DNA of 36,748 nt from Flammeovirga sp. SJP92 (GCF_001583495.1 NZ_LQAQ01000001.1:1-36748), one strand, 5' to 3'. Shown: positions 1 to 7,526, counted from the first letter of the stretch. Notes: a model not told the origin generated them from the letters alone. Made by a program: numbers and translations.

Positions 1-212
1 GAAAACTTCAGCGTATCACCTTTTGTCTTTTCAACAATCTGTTTCATAAAACCGATTGTATCAAAAGTGCTTCCGTTCTTATGCAGAATCGGATCACTTC
101 TTTCAGGTGAAGGGAACAAGTAGTCATACTCGTTTCCTGACTGAATTCTTCGTTTTTTATCTGCTGTAACACCCAAACCGCCATTCAAGTATCTTACTTG
201 ATGTTGGCTCAT
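1..212 (-). CDS. Unrecognised protein, N-terminal part only
   Basis: The reverse strand is open from the window edge to an ATG at 212 and starts MSQHQVRYLNGGLGVTADKK. About 70 residues are visible, with no stop and no signal peptide or membrane segment; the C-terminus lies outside the window. I do not recognise the family. The gene diverges from the small HTH gene at 450, and the 237-bp gap between them holds three copies of a TTTCATCCT motif that probably acts as a shared control region. Confidence 0.7.
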   Translation of the reverse strand, partial: MSQHQVRYLNGGLGVTADKKRRIQSGNEYDYLFPSPERSDPILHKNGSTFDTIGFMKQIVEKTKGDTLKF

Positions 213-275
213 AATTTCGTTGTCTCTATCTTAATTCTTAGGCAAGAACGCACCATTATTTTTGTCCGCAAACTT

Positions 276-368
276 ATTTCATCCTGTATCAACCATTTCA
301 TTGAACAAAAAATAATAGGCATTTTTCATCCTATTTTTACCATTTCATCCTATTTGTGTATTTTGGTC
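276..368. repeat. Cluster of TTTCATCCT-N6-ACCATTT repeats
   Basis: Two full units with the layout (A/T)TTTCATCCT, six bases, ACCATTT lie at 276-298 and 323-345. A third TTTCATCCT half starts at 342, overlapping the end of the second unit, and is followed by ATTTTGGTCC. A further full unit with the same six-base spacer lies at 1125-1147. The units are direct repeats, not palindromes. They sit in the gap between divergent genes, as an operator or iteron set would. Confidence 0.6.
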
Positions 369-449
369 CAATTTTGTTCGTAATTCAATTAAAAACGCAC
401 TTTTATTTTAGTATATTTAAACATTTAAAGATCTTAATACCAACTAAAT

Positions 450-728
450 ATGATTTCAAACAGAAGCATAATTGAGAACAACGAATTTATTAGAAAACTC
501 AAAAAAAACATCCACTTTGACATCAAAGAAAAATTCCTTGAGGAATTCAAGAAAGGAACTGTACAGTTCCAGAAAAAACAAATCAGTGTTATGCTTAATG
601 TAAATAGCAGAACTTTGAACTATCACTTTAAAAGACTGGGGTATGATTCGAAAAAGTTATTAACGAGAGCTGATATAGCTGATTTTCTGGAAGAAATGTA
701 TGGTATAAAGCTATTAGAGGAGGATTAA
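450..728 (+). CDS. Small HTH DNA-binding protein
   Basis: This 92-residue charged protein has a helix-turn-helix-like segment around residues 46-66 (KKQISVMLNVNSRTLNYHFK), followed by KRLGYDSKKLLTRADIADFL, which reads like the trailing helices of a small regulator. No membrane segment or enzymatic motif is visible. It stands alone between a repeat cluster upstream and a hairpin terminator 2 bases after its stop. That setting suggests an autonomously expressed regulator, and the TTTCATCCT repeats on both sides of it (276-368 and 1125-1147) are its natural candidate targets. That link is inference. The family is not recognised with certainty. Confidence 0.7.
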   Translation: MISNRSIIENNEFIRKLKKNIHFDIKEKFLEEFKKGTVQFQKKQISVMLNVNSRTLNYHFKRLGYDSKKLLTRADIADFLEEMYGIKLLEED

Positions 729-730
729 AA

Positions 731-757
731 AAAAGCCATCACAAAGTGACGGCTTTT
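731..757 (+). terminator. Rho-independent terminator after the HTH gene
   Basis: The arms AAAAGCCATCAC and GTGACGGCTTTT pair over 12 positions with one A-C mismatch around a 3-base loop, and the right arm ends in T5. It follows the stop codon at 728 directly. Confidence 0.8.
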
Positions 758-797
758 TGACAGCTACGTTTTAATACTAATTACTAAATTACTGCTT

Positions 798-1118
798 TCA
801 TCCTATTTCCTGCTCATGATTCAAACCCTCTTCTTCCCCTTCATATTCCTCTTCATCTGATTCCAGATGATTAAGCTCCATCAGGTCCGCTAATCTTTTC
901 AACTGAATACCTTGAAGCATAGAAGCTACAACACCGGGATGCTGTGCATGTTTCTCTCCCAATGTGCTTTTAATAGCCTCCTGTACTTCTGCAATAGACT
1001 CTTTGTAGTCCTCGATAATGTCTTTATTAAGATTTTCCATGTCAATGAGTTTTAATTCTATTTTCTGATGGTAATAATACCTTTGAAATACTAATGTAGA
1101 GGGATTAAAAAGCTTCAT
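798..1118 (-). CDS. Small acidic-tailed protein, unknown function
   Basis: This is a 106-residue protein with a very acidic C-terminus (residues 86-98 are almost all D/E). The middle (ENLNKDIIEDYKESIAEVQE) is predicted helical. A start at Met27 (position 1040) is an alternative that would drop an N-terminal stretch of uncertain coding value. A TTTCATCCT-N6-ACCATTT unit lies 7 bases upstream of the first ATG, and the phased CGTA array begins 66 bases upstream. By position it could be an accessory protein of a replication or partition locus. No family is recognised. Confidence 0.6.
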   Translation of the reverse strand: MKLFNPSTLVFQRYYYHQKIELKLIDMENLNKDIIEDYKESIAEVQEAIKSTLGEKHAQHPGVVASMLQGIQLKRLADLMELNHLESDEEEYEGEEEGLNHEQEIG

Positions 1119-1124
1119 GAAGTC

Positions 1125-1147
1125 ATTTCATCCTGATTTGACCATTT
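1125..1147. repeat. Isolated TTTCATCCT-N6-ACCATTT unit
   Basis: ATTTCATCCT, GATTTG, ACCATTT matches the layout of the units at 276 and 323, including the six-base spacer, and is followed by GGTC. It sits just before the start of the minus-strand gene at 1118, so both minus-strand genes that flank the HTH gene have a unit upstream. Confidence 0.6.
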
Positions 1148-1183
1148 GGTCGAAATTGTAGTTTTTCATTCGTTTGCTATAAC

Positions 1184-1412
1184 CGTATTTTCATAGAAAG
1201 TATATTGTACTATTCGTATATCCATAGAAGAAACAACGTAGTTTAACCGTATTCATAGCGTAAAACAACTATAGAAACAACATTCCAGAATGTATTTACA
1301 GCGTAGTTGTAGCGTAAAAATAGCGTAAAACACACTGTATTCTATGATTATAGAACGTAGAATATTGTATTATTCTAACAAGACAATAGAAATACATTTG
1401 CGGTATTTCGTA
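1184..1412. repeat. Helically phased CGTA array (centromere- or origin-like)
   Basis: This is the core of a 400-bp stretch (1119-1518) without a credible gene. CGTA occurs ten times, at 1184, 1215, 1237, 1248, 1259, 1302, 1313, 1324, 1356 and 1409. The spacings are 31, 22, 11, 11, 43, 11, 11, 32 and 53, all close to whole multiples of about 10.7 bp. The best units read TAGCGTAAAA (1256, 1310, 1321). TGTA fills some missing slots (1206, 1291, 1366, 1420), although TGTA at 1308 and 1337 is out of phase. The layout is what a protein that polymerises along one face of DNA would use, as ParR does on the 11-bp repeats of R1 parC. Binding by any protein here is inference. Confidence 0.7.
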
Positions 1413-1443
1413 TTCCTACTGTAAATCTTTTAAGATTTTCGAA

Positions 1444-1472
1444 TAAGAACCGATGAAAATCACCGGTTCTTA
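1444..1472 (-). terminator. Hairpin downstream of the primase gene cluster
   Basis: Arms TAAGAACCG and CGGTTCTTA form a perfect 9-bp stem with an 11-base loop. It lies 46 bases beyond the last stop codon of the minus-strand cluster 1519-3255. The U-tract on that strand is weak, so it may be a termination or RNA-stabilising hairpin. Confidence 0.5.
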
Positions 1473-1518
1473 ATAACTGAACGTTTTTCATGTATATTCT
1501 TGCTATGACTCTCTATTT

Positions 1519-1725
1519 TTATAAATATTCCAGATGAAAATTATCTTTTGCTACTTCTTTTTGAAGACTTTTTATACGCTTCACTGAATTTTCATAAGCA
1601 TCTAATTCACTTTTAAGGTTTTTTTCTATTTCTTCCTTTGCATTATTAAAATCATTAGCTTTTAAATGCATTTCAAAATAATATTGTGGCTCACCAACAG
1701 GTATTTTTACAATAGATTTAGTCAT
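1519..1725 (-). CDS. Small helical protein, unknown function
   Basis: The 68-residue product has a long charged helix, probably a short coiled coil, from about residue 24 to 62 (NDFNNAKEEIEKNLKSELDA and onward). No known family is evident. It is the last gene of the cluster that begins with the primase-like gene at 3255, separated from its upstream neighbour by 20 bp, and is followed by a hairpin at 1444-1472. Confidence 0.6.
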   Translation of the reverse strand: MTKSIVKIPVGEPQYYFEMHLKANDFNNAKEEIEKNLKSELDAYENSVKRIKSLQKEVAKDNFHLEYL

Positions 1726-1745
1726 AATTTTATAGTTTTTACAAT

Positions 1746-2003
1746 TTAAACACTTTGAATTTCAATATTATTAGCTGTCATGAAGTTATTTATTGCTATA
1801 AATTCATGCATTTTTAATTTTATATTTTTTGATGTGAAAGACTGTTTGTTAAACTTTTTCATCATTAACTCATACAATAGTGCATCCTCTGTATTTCCTG
1901 CTTCATAAAATTCATTTTTTGAATCGTACTTACTATTTAAATATGTAAATAATAGACTTTGAATATTACGATAGCTTTCATTATCAAATGATAAATTATC
2001 CAT
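1746..2003 (-). CDS. Small protein downstream of primase, unknown
   Basis: An 85-residue soluble protein, mostly predicted helical (MDNLSFDNESYRNIQSLLFT at the N-terminus), with no motif I recognise. It begins 7 bp after the stop of the primase-like gene and is probably cotranscribed with it and with the 68-residue gene downstream. Confidence 0.6.
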   Translation of the reverse strand: MDNLSFDNESYRNIQSLLFTYLNSKYDSKNEFYEAGNTEDALLYELMMKKFNKQSFTSKNIKLKMHEFIAINNFMTANNIEIQSV

Positions 2004-2010
2004 AATAAAT

Positions 2011-3255
2011 TCAGACGATGAAATTATCTACGCCACGTGGTGCGTGATTGAAGTAATACTTAAATTTTTCAATCTTTCCCTTCTTAACCTGACTCATTAC
2101 ATAATCATTGAATATCCTGAATGATTTATAATGTGCTGTCACCTCTTCCAGAGTCTCACAAAATTTTAAATTCTTTGATTTTTCTCGCTCCTCTGGAAGA
2201 TCTTGTGAATAATATGTACCAACAGCATCGTTATCAGGTATATAATCCTTTGTTGATGAAGTATGCTTTATCCAAGCTTTGAATATTGATTTTTTAGGGT
2301 CTTTTGGCAATAAACCTTTATTGTTTACAACATTAGAAATGTCTTCCATTTTCTTTTGTTGTATTACAAATTCATTTACATCTACAGCTGGGTAATACAT
2401 GATCCTATTATCTGCATATTTCACTTTTTTTTCCTCCATGAAGGATTTAATTTCAAATGAGGCCATATCTCCTGCAGGATCATTATCTAAAAAAAGTTGA
2501 ACATCATTGAACAATAATACTATCCATTCTAAAAGTTCTTTTGTAATTGATGTTGTTGAATTTAGAATTAGGATGTTATTTTTTTCGACTAAAAGCTCCC
2601 TTTCGTTCAACTCATGCATAGCAATAAAATCAAACATTGATTCAAATATCATCAACTTCTTTGAAGTGGAAGTTGAGGGTATGAATGTTACACCTTTTTT
2701 ATCAATTGTTGCCTTAAATCTGTACGATTGTGAAGCAGAGGATAGTTCAACTCCCCCATTATTGTTTTTCCAACCTACAGCATAAAAATCTCTCCCTGAT
2801 GAATTCTTTTTTCCATTTTGTGTGTAATAAATAATTTCACAGTATAAAGCAACAATATGAGGGTTCAGCCCTCTTAATTTCAATTGTTTACAAACATCTT
2901 CTCGTTTACTAACATGTGATGTGTTAGTAACTTCTCGTGTTATGTTAGTTTCTCTTCTTGATTTCGCCCCACTGGTTTTTTTTAGATTCTCCATTTTTTC
3001 TTGGAGATCTTGAGACCCAGAAATATTATTTTGTTTAATTATCGCCTCTTGAACACTGCAATTATCAAGTATTTTTATGATTTCAATCAAATTACCACCG
3101 CATTTTGATGAATGACAATAAAAAATTCTATTCTCTTTGACGTAAAATGAGGGAGTCTTGTCAAGAGAAACAAGTGGAGAATGATATTCAACAACATTTT
3201 TGTTGACATATCCAGCCGGGAAAAATCCTTTTGAACTCAAATATTCAATAATCAT
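2011..3255 (-). CDS. DNA primase-like protein, CHC2 zinc finger and Toprim
   Basis: This 414-residue protein is a predicted primase for the replicon. Residues 24-60 match the DnaG-type CHC2 zinc-finger region: YHSPL, then TPSFYV, then FYCHSSKCGGN. His25, Cys47 and Cys52 are kept, but the first cysteine ligand is a tyrosine and the last two cysteines are four residues apart, not two, so metal binding may be altered. A Toprim domain spans about 200-300, with the acidic residue Glu205 (MIFESMFDF) and the metal-binding D-x-D-x-x-G as Asp257/Asp259 (FLDNDPAGD). There is no DnaB-interaction domain as in full DnaG. Similar Toprim proteins are carried by plasmids and integrative elements of Bacteroidota. 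It heads a three-gene cluster with 1746-2003 and 1519-1725. Confidence 0.85.
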   Translation of the reverse strand: MIIEYLSSKGFFPAGYVNKNVVEYHSPLVSLDKTPSFYVKENRIFYCHSSKCGGNLIEIIKILDNCSVQEAIIKQNNISGSQDLQEKMENLKKTSGAKSRRETNITREVTNTSHVSKREDVCKQLKLRGLNPHIVALYCEIIYYTQNGKKNSSGRDFYAVGWKNNNGGVELSSASQSYRFKATIDKKGVTFIPSTSTSKKLMIFESMFDFIAMHELNERELLVEKNNILILNSTTSITKELLEWIVLLFNDVQLFLDNDPAGDMASFEIKSFMEEKKVKYADNRIMYYPAVDVNEFVIQQKKMEDISNVVNNKGLLPKDPKKSIFKAWIKHTSSTKDYIPDNDAVGTYYSQDLPEEREKSKNLKFCETLEEVTAHYKSFRIFNDYVMSQVKKGKIEKFKYYFNHAPRGVDNFIV

Positions 3256-3276
3256 TGGCTTTAATATTTTTTTCTC

Positions 3277-3292
3277 TCACAAAAAAATGTGA
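3277..3292. promoter_or_regulatory. Inverted repeat upstream of the primase-like gene
   Basis: TCACA and TGTGA flank an A6 spacer, 22 bases upstream of the primase start. The size and placement would suit an operator, but the half-sites are short and no matching site was seen elsewhere. Confidence 0.3.
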
Positions 3293-3482
3293 ATAGTCAG
3301 AAACTTATTATTTGTTGATCTTAAATTAAAAAGCTGAAATAGAAAGCTTAAAAAAAAGCTTGAAAATGTCTTTTAAGTTTATAGCTATGCTATTGTGTGC
3401 TATAATTAGTCCGCATTTTACGGCTTTTTTGAAAAGAAAAGGGTGTTAAATACCAGCATAGTTTTAAACTATTTATTTTGTA

Positions 3483-3998
3483 TTACATTATTTTAAAGAA
3501 TATTTTTATATTGATAAAAACTCTTAGGTTTTCATTTTTCTGGTCTTTTTCAACTAAAATATATCCTGCTTTTACTAACCTTTCTTCCTGTCTTTTGATT
3601 CTATCCACATCGGATTTTCCTCTTTTTTGAAATTTAACATTTTCAAATTTTTCAAAATCTAAGTGATCATTTACAATTGTTTCACTTGCTAATTTTGTGA
3701 GTTTTTGACAAAAGAAAGTTGGGTGTAAATCTAACTTCAAGTAGCAATTGCCATTTTTAGAAATGGCACCTAGCTTTCTTTTTTCTGGTGATAAAAAAAA
3801 ACTATTATAAAGGAGCATTGAAGCCATATTCTGTAGCAACGATACATGTTGAGACTTTAATGTTTCTTTATCTTCTTTCCGCCTTAAAATATCATTATAA
3901 ACAGAAGTAGATTCTAAAATATTTTTCCTCAACTGATTGAAAGGTCCAGTTATACTTTCTTGTTTTTTATTTTTTGGGGGTTGAGTTTCATTTGTCAT
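3483..3998 (-). CDS. Winged-helix-like protein next to iterons, possible replication initiator
   Basis: Starting at MTNETQPPKN gives 171 residues; an in-frame upstream extension to 4106 exists but looks like a leftover of a primase gene. The N-terminus is Lys/Gln-rich and probably disordered. Residues about 120-171 contain VDRIKRQEERLVKAGYILVE followed by a basic strand-rich tail, which reads like the recognition helix and wing of a winged helix. It lies directly downstream of the phased GGTTGCA array and the inverted repeat at 4258-4289, the arrangement of a rep gene beside its iterons. A replication-initiator role is inferred from this position. I do not recognise a standard Rep family, and the protein is short for one. 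Confidence 0.6.
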   Translation of the reverse strand: MTNETQPPKNKKQESITGPFNQLRKNILESTSVYNDILRRKEDKETLKSQHVSLLQNMASMLLYNSFFLSPEKRKLGAISKNGNCYLKLDLHPTFFCQKLTKLASETIVNDHLDFEKFENVKFQKRGKSDVDRIKRQEERLVKAGYILVEKDQKNENLRVFINIKIFFKIM

Positions 3999-4065
3999 TT
4001 GTTTAGTTATCAAAAATTGAACACTGCAAACATTCAATATATTTTTGATTAAAAAAAGATTTTTA
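3999..4065 (-). pseudogene. Remnant resembling the primase N-terminal segment
   Basis: The in-frame stretch upstream of the winged-helix gene reads NLFLIKNILNVCSVQFLITK. The primase-like protein has NLIEIIKILDNCSVQEAIIK at residues 55-74. About half the residues match, including CSVQ in the same frame. At the DNA level both share TTGAACACTGCAA and TTGTTTA-TTATC at the same distance. It is probably a scar of a duplicated or replaced primase segment. The match is short. Confidence 0.4.
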
Positions 4066-4185
4066 TGAATTATTTTTTTGTAGTGTTGATATATTACATA
4101 AAACACACATTAACAATATATTAATAAAATGAAAATAGTGTTTTGTAGTGTTATACATGGAATTATAAAGCCAATTAAACACACA

Positions 4186-4244
4186 GGTTGCAGACGGTTG
4201 CAAAGCGGTTGCAGATGGTTGCAAAGCGGTTGCAGACGGTTGCA
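4186..4244. repeat. Iteron array, six GGTTGCA units
   Basis: GGTTGCA starts at 4186, 4196, 4207, 4217, 4228 and 4238, with spacings of 10, 11, 10, 11 and 10. This is a 21-bp tandem repeat (three copies) with a half-period of 10.5 bp, so every unit faces the same side of the helix. It is strikingly GC-richer than its surroundings. Iterons of about 20 bp are typical of theta-type plasmid origins, and the AT-rich flanks (4080-4180 and 4290-4400) fit an unwinding region. The origin call is inference. Confidence 0.8.
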
Positions 4245-4257
4245 CCTTGAATTATAA

Positions 4258-4289
4258 TTAAGTGATAGATATAAGCAATTATCACTTAA
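4258..4289. promoter_or_regulatory. Inverted repeat beside the iterons
   Basis: TTAAGTGATA and TATCACTTAA form a perfect 10-bp inverted repeat with a 12-base spacer, 14 bases after the last GGTTGCA unit. In iteron plasmids such a repeat is often the autoregulatory site bound by Rep dimers. That role is inferred here. Confidence 0.55.
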
Positions 4290-4397
4290 ATAAACGTTTT
4301 TTTTATATTTTATGGAATGTATTTTTTCTAATATGCCACATCAAATTCTCAATACTAATATGTATTATTTTAATATCAACTTTTAAATATTTCATCA

Positions 4398-4910
4398 ATG
4401 AAAGACCTCGAAGAAAGGGTATATATTGAATATGTATCGAAAGAAATTAAGTCAATAAGAGAAAATGATGAAGCAAAAAATAAATTGCTCAAAGGCATTT
4501 CGATCTCTATGATAGCAGCCTCTTTTATTGGATTCGCACTTTTCATTTCAAGCATCGACAATAAATCAATGATTGCAGACAATTTATTTAGTCAATATCA
4601 AAGATCTGACGCTAATGAAAACGATGAAGGGTCAATTGACTCTATTCTATCAAAAACACAACAGATGATACAACAGGAAGACTATGTACAAGCAATCAAA
4701 CAACTTGAACATATACCTGATTCAGACCATAAAGACTGGTACTTACTAAATGCTTATTTAGGTATTGACGATTTTAACAACATGGAATTTTACTTCCATA
4801 AAATCAACACAGACCAGTATCATTTGTACAACCTTGAATTAGACTTGATGTTTACTGTCCATTTATACATATATAAGTTCAAAAGAAGTATTTTATATGC
4901 ATTGATATAA
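4398..4910 (+). CDS. Membrane-anchored protein with a TPR-like tail
   Basis: A 170-residue protein with a charged cytoplasmic N-terminus, one membrane segment at about residues 30-52 (KGISISMIAASFIGFALFIS), and a helical C-terminal part. That part, SKTQQMIQQEDYVQAIKQLE then DWYLLNAYLGIDDFNNMEFY, looks like one or two TPR helices. TPR proteins mediate protein contacts. It converges on the TPR-CHAT gene at 4981-7428 with a shared terminator between them, so the two may be functionally related, although they are not cotranscribed. No exact family is recognised. Confidence 0.65.
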   Translation: MKDLEERVYIEYVSKEIKSIRENDEAKNKLLKGISISMIAASFIGFALFISSIDNKSMIADNLFSQYQRSDANENDEGSIDSILSKTQQMIQQEDYVQAIKQLEHIPDSDHKDWYLLNAYLGIDDFNNMEFYFHKINTDQYHLYNLELDLMFTVHLYIYKFKRSILYALI

Positions 4911-4930
4911 AGTAATGTATGCAGGCAAAA

Positions 4931-4961
4931 AAAAGGGCTAGTGTATTACACTAGCCCTTTT
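4931..4961. terminator. Bidirectional terminator between convergent genes
   Basis: AAAAGGGCTAGTG and CACTAGCCCTTTT form a perfect 13-bp stem with a 5-base loop. Flanking A and T runs serve both strands, for the genes ending at 4910 (+) and 4981 (-). Confidence 0.9.
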
Positions 4962-4980
4962 ATATTTTATGCTATATACT

Positions 4981-7428
4981 TTACTTATATCTATCTTTTA
5001 GCTCTTCTACCGATTCAACACCAACTTGAGTGTATATATTTCTAGTCGCATGTGTTTTGTTTGAACCGGCTTTAACAACCCCATTCCGTTCTATTTTAGA
5101 AAAAGGTTTTCCATCTAATATTTGCATCACAAAATCTACATCTTCACCTTTAAAATCCTGAGACACTTTTTCGCGTAAATCGTTAGCATTATACTTATTT
5201 ACTAATTCCCCCCTGACTTTTTTTATAATTAAGATTAATGATATAATACAAATAGTGAAAATGGTGTATATTTTCAAATAGAACACCCAGCTTTTAGGTA
5301 TATCATTTTCAAAATCTGAATCATGATTTATCAATCGAATACTTCCAATATCAAAATCATCATCAAATTTTTTATGATCCATCTTTGCATTAACAAAAGC
5401 CTCAACAGAAGAATAGCCCTCTTTTCTATATTCTAAGAAATTACTAAATATTTTATCTGATATAGGTTTAGAATTTATATTATCAATTATAATATTTTCA
5501 ACCTTTGACTGGCTTAAAAAATTAATTACACTAACATCATTACAATTTTCAACTATAACAGTATTTTTATCTAAATACTTTAAGTCCTGTATTTCAAAAC
5601 GGTATTCCATATTATTATTTTTCAAGAATATGGAACTATTACCAGAGCACTTGAATCTCAAAAATCCTTTTTCGATCAGTCTATTATTATTATCTAAATT
5701 TTTATAGACAGATAATGTATGTGCTACATTAATTATATTCTTATTATAGTCATACATTCTGTAACACAACAACTCCACTGGCTCAAATCTAACTTGATCA
5801 TGCGAACTAACAATAATAGTATTAATATTATCTATATCTATACTATTACGAAACAACCTATCTTCTATAAGATCAATTACATTGTCATTTTCCTGCTTTA
5901 AAGATTCTCTAATCAAATAATAATCATCCTCCATTTCTGTCTCTTTATAACTTGTTATAGCTACCTCTCCCCCTTGTTGCACAAGAATAAAAAATATTCT
6001 ATTTCCATGTTTATAATAAGAGCATAACAGGGTATTATCATTGAATTTGTTACTGACAAACCTTTCAAAGTCATTGTGAGAGATATTAGTTATGTTGTAA
6101 AACTTATAGTAGCTATTAAACTTCTTCAGGTTATTAATACTTTCTAGGTACCTGGTGTCATTTAATTTATTACCATCATAAATTTGAAAAATTTTAGAAA
6201 ATTCAATAATCGATAAAAATTTCAATTTCAAATCATTGTCACAGTTCTTTTCATCATGAAATACAAGTGATGTATAAAATGAGATAATATCGTTAAAATA
6301 TTCTCTTTCTATATTATTGTAAATATCATTAGACTTACCATTGATTATGTGCTTTTTAAATGCTTTAAATGAGGTCCAGTAAGCTTCTTCAGTATTATAT
6401 GACTTAGCTAATATTACTGATGTTTTAAAATTTTCTTCAATCGCATATGGTTTATACCTATTTCTTAATATAGTATTATTTTTTTCAATAGTCCTTAGTA
6501 GAGAGGACTTATCATCTGAGATTAATAAATAACGCCTAAGTATATCATTATGTAAAATTAAAAAAGCGTTTGTTTGAACTTCATACATTGATTTTTTACA
6601 ATATAATTTAGCGGAATCAAGAGCTGATGTGTTTCCATTTACTTCATGTTGTAATAAATATGACCTCGAAATTCTATATAGAATTTCTTTTTCTTCATAC
6701 AACGATAATTCACCTCTATTGATACCGTTGTATTCTTTCAAGTTTGAGATATAAATATTTAGATCATCTAATGACTTTAAATCATTATTTGCTATAGCTT
6801 TATAATATAAATAATCGTAATACTTTACCTTTCTTTTGTTCTTTGCAAGGGTATGTAATTTTTCAATTACTGATGGTACCAAACTCTTATCAACAACTGC
6901 ATCATATATCATTTTAAGGTAATAGTAATTCAAGTCACGATTGAGATTCTTATCCATCAAAAGCTTTGCTGATTTATATTCTTTTCTTGAAATCGCATCT
7001 GAAACTAATACAGTTATAGCATTAGATTTGTTGAGATTGTTATATGATGAATATTCTAATGACTTAAAAGCATAATGTCTTGTGGAGTCAGCATCTCCAA
7101 ATCTATTGTGATATAACGATAACTTGTATAATATACTATTATACAATCTCTTATCTTTTTCCTTTGATGTGTTATGCAATGCTTTCAAGTAATAAAGATA
7201 CCCTTCATCTGGTAAAAGCTTAATATTTGAATAGATAAAACCTAAATAAAAATTAGCCTCTCCTATTTCGCTTTTATTTGTACATTTCTTGAAATAATAA
7301 ATTGCACTTTCTAAATTCATGTTCTCATAATGATCTTTTGCTAATGACAGATACTTTTCTGTGTCAACATTAGCGGTGGTATTATGAACTAGGATAGTGC
7401 ATAGCAACATTATCAAAACGTTTTTCAT
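4981..7428 (-). CDS. TPR-CHAT protein with membrane segment and LuxR-like HTH tail
   Basis: This 815-residue protein has a signal sequence (MKNVLIMLLCTILVHNTTAN), TPR-type helical pairs from about 25 to 440, a divergent CHAT (caspase-HetF) domain at about 455-700, a membrane segment at 714-737, and a cytoplasmic tail. The CHAT call rests on TIIVSSHDQVRFEPVELL (537-554), SVYK, and FLEYRKEGYSSVEAFVNAKM. The tail (760-815) reads like a LuxR/GerE HTH: VDFVMQILDGKPFSKIERNG, then TRNIYTQVGVESVEELKDRY. The histidine motif expected near 590-596 reads LRFKCSG instead of the usual HxxHG-type pattern, whereas the cysteine strand is kept as VIVENC (Cys629). The protease may therefore be inactive. The order suggests a periplasmic sensing part wired to a cytoplasmic DNA-binding tail. 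The target is unknown. Confidence 0.75.
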   Translation of the reverse strand: MKNVLIMLLCTILVHNTTANVDTEKYLSLAKDHYENMNLESAIYYFKKCTNKSEIGEANFYLGFIYSNIKLLPDEGYLYYLKALHNTSKEKDKRLYNSILYKLSLYHNRFGDADSTRHYAFKSLEYSSYNNLNKSNAITVLVSDAISRKEYKSAKLLMDKNLNRDLNYYYLKMIYDAVVDKSLVPSVIEKLHTLAKNKRKVKYYDYLYYKAIANNDLKSLDDLNIYISNLKEYNGINRGELSLYEEKEILYRISRSYLLQHEVNGNTSALDSAKLYCKKSMYEVQTNAFLILHNDILRRYLLISDDKSSLLRTIEKNNTILRNRYKPYAIEENFKTSVILAKSYNTEEAYWTSFKAFKKHIINGKSNDIYNNIEREYFNDIISFYTSLVFHDEKNCDNDLKLKFLSIIEFSKIFQIYDGNKLNDTRYLESINNLKKFNSYYKFYNITNISHNDFERFVSNKFNDNTLLCSYYKHGNRIFFILVQQGGEVAITSYKETEMEDDYYLIRESLKQENDNVIDLIEDRLFRNSIDIDNINTIIVSSHDQVRFEPVELLCYRMYDYNKNIINVAHTLSVYKNLDNNNRLIEKGFLRFKCSGNSSIFLKNNNMEYRFEIQDLKYLDKNTVIVENCNDVSVINFLSQSKVENIIIDNINSKPISDKIFSNFLEYRKEGYSSVEAFVNAKMDHKKFDDDFDIGSIRLINHDSDFENDIPKSWVFYLKIYTIFTICIISLILIIKKVRGELVNKYNANDLREKVSQDFKGEDVDFVMQILDGKPFSKIERNGVVKAGSNKTHATRNIYTQVGVESVEELKDRYK

Positions 7429-7526
7429 AGCATTCGTTAGTTTAGTAGAATGAAGATATGTCTTTGGCTCGATTTTTTCTGCTGTACACTTTCGAATCTA
7501 ATTTTATAACTAACTTCACAATAAAA

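Noticed and set aside
2507-2785. 92-residue plus-strand frame
   Set aside because: Lies wholly inside the primase-like gene on the other strand and lacks any motif.
4186-4244. Possible CRISPR array
   Set aside because: Units are 7 bp with 3-4 bp between them; there are no spacers and no cas genes.
4063-4245. Open frame with the repeated peptide MQPSATALQPSATAL
   Set aside because: It is only the translation of the GGTTGCA iterons plus non-coding DNA; the repeat is explained by DNA-level phasing.
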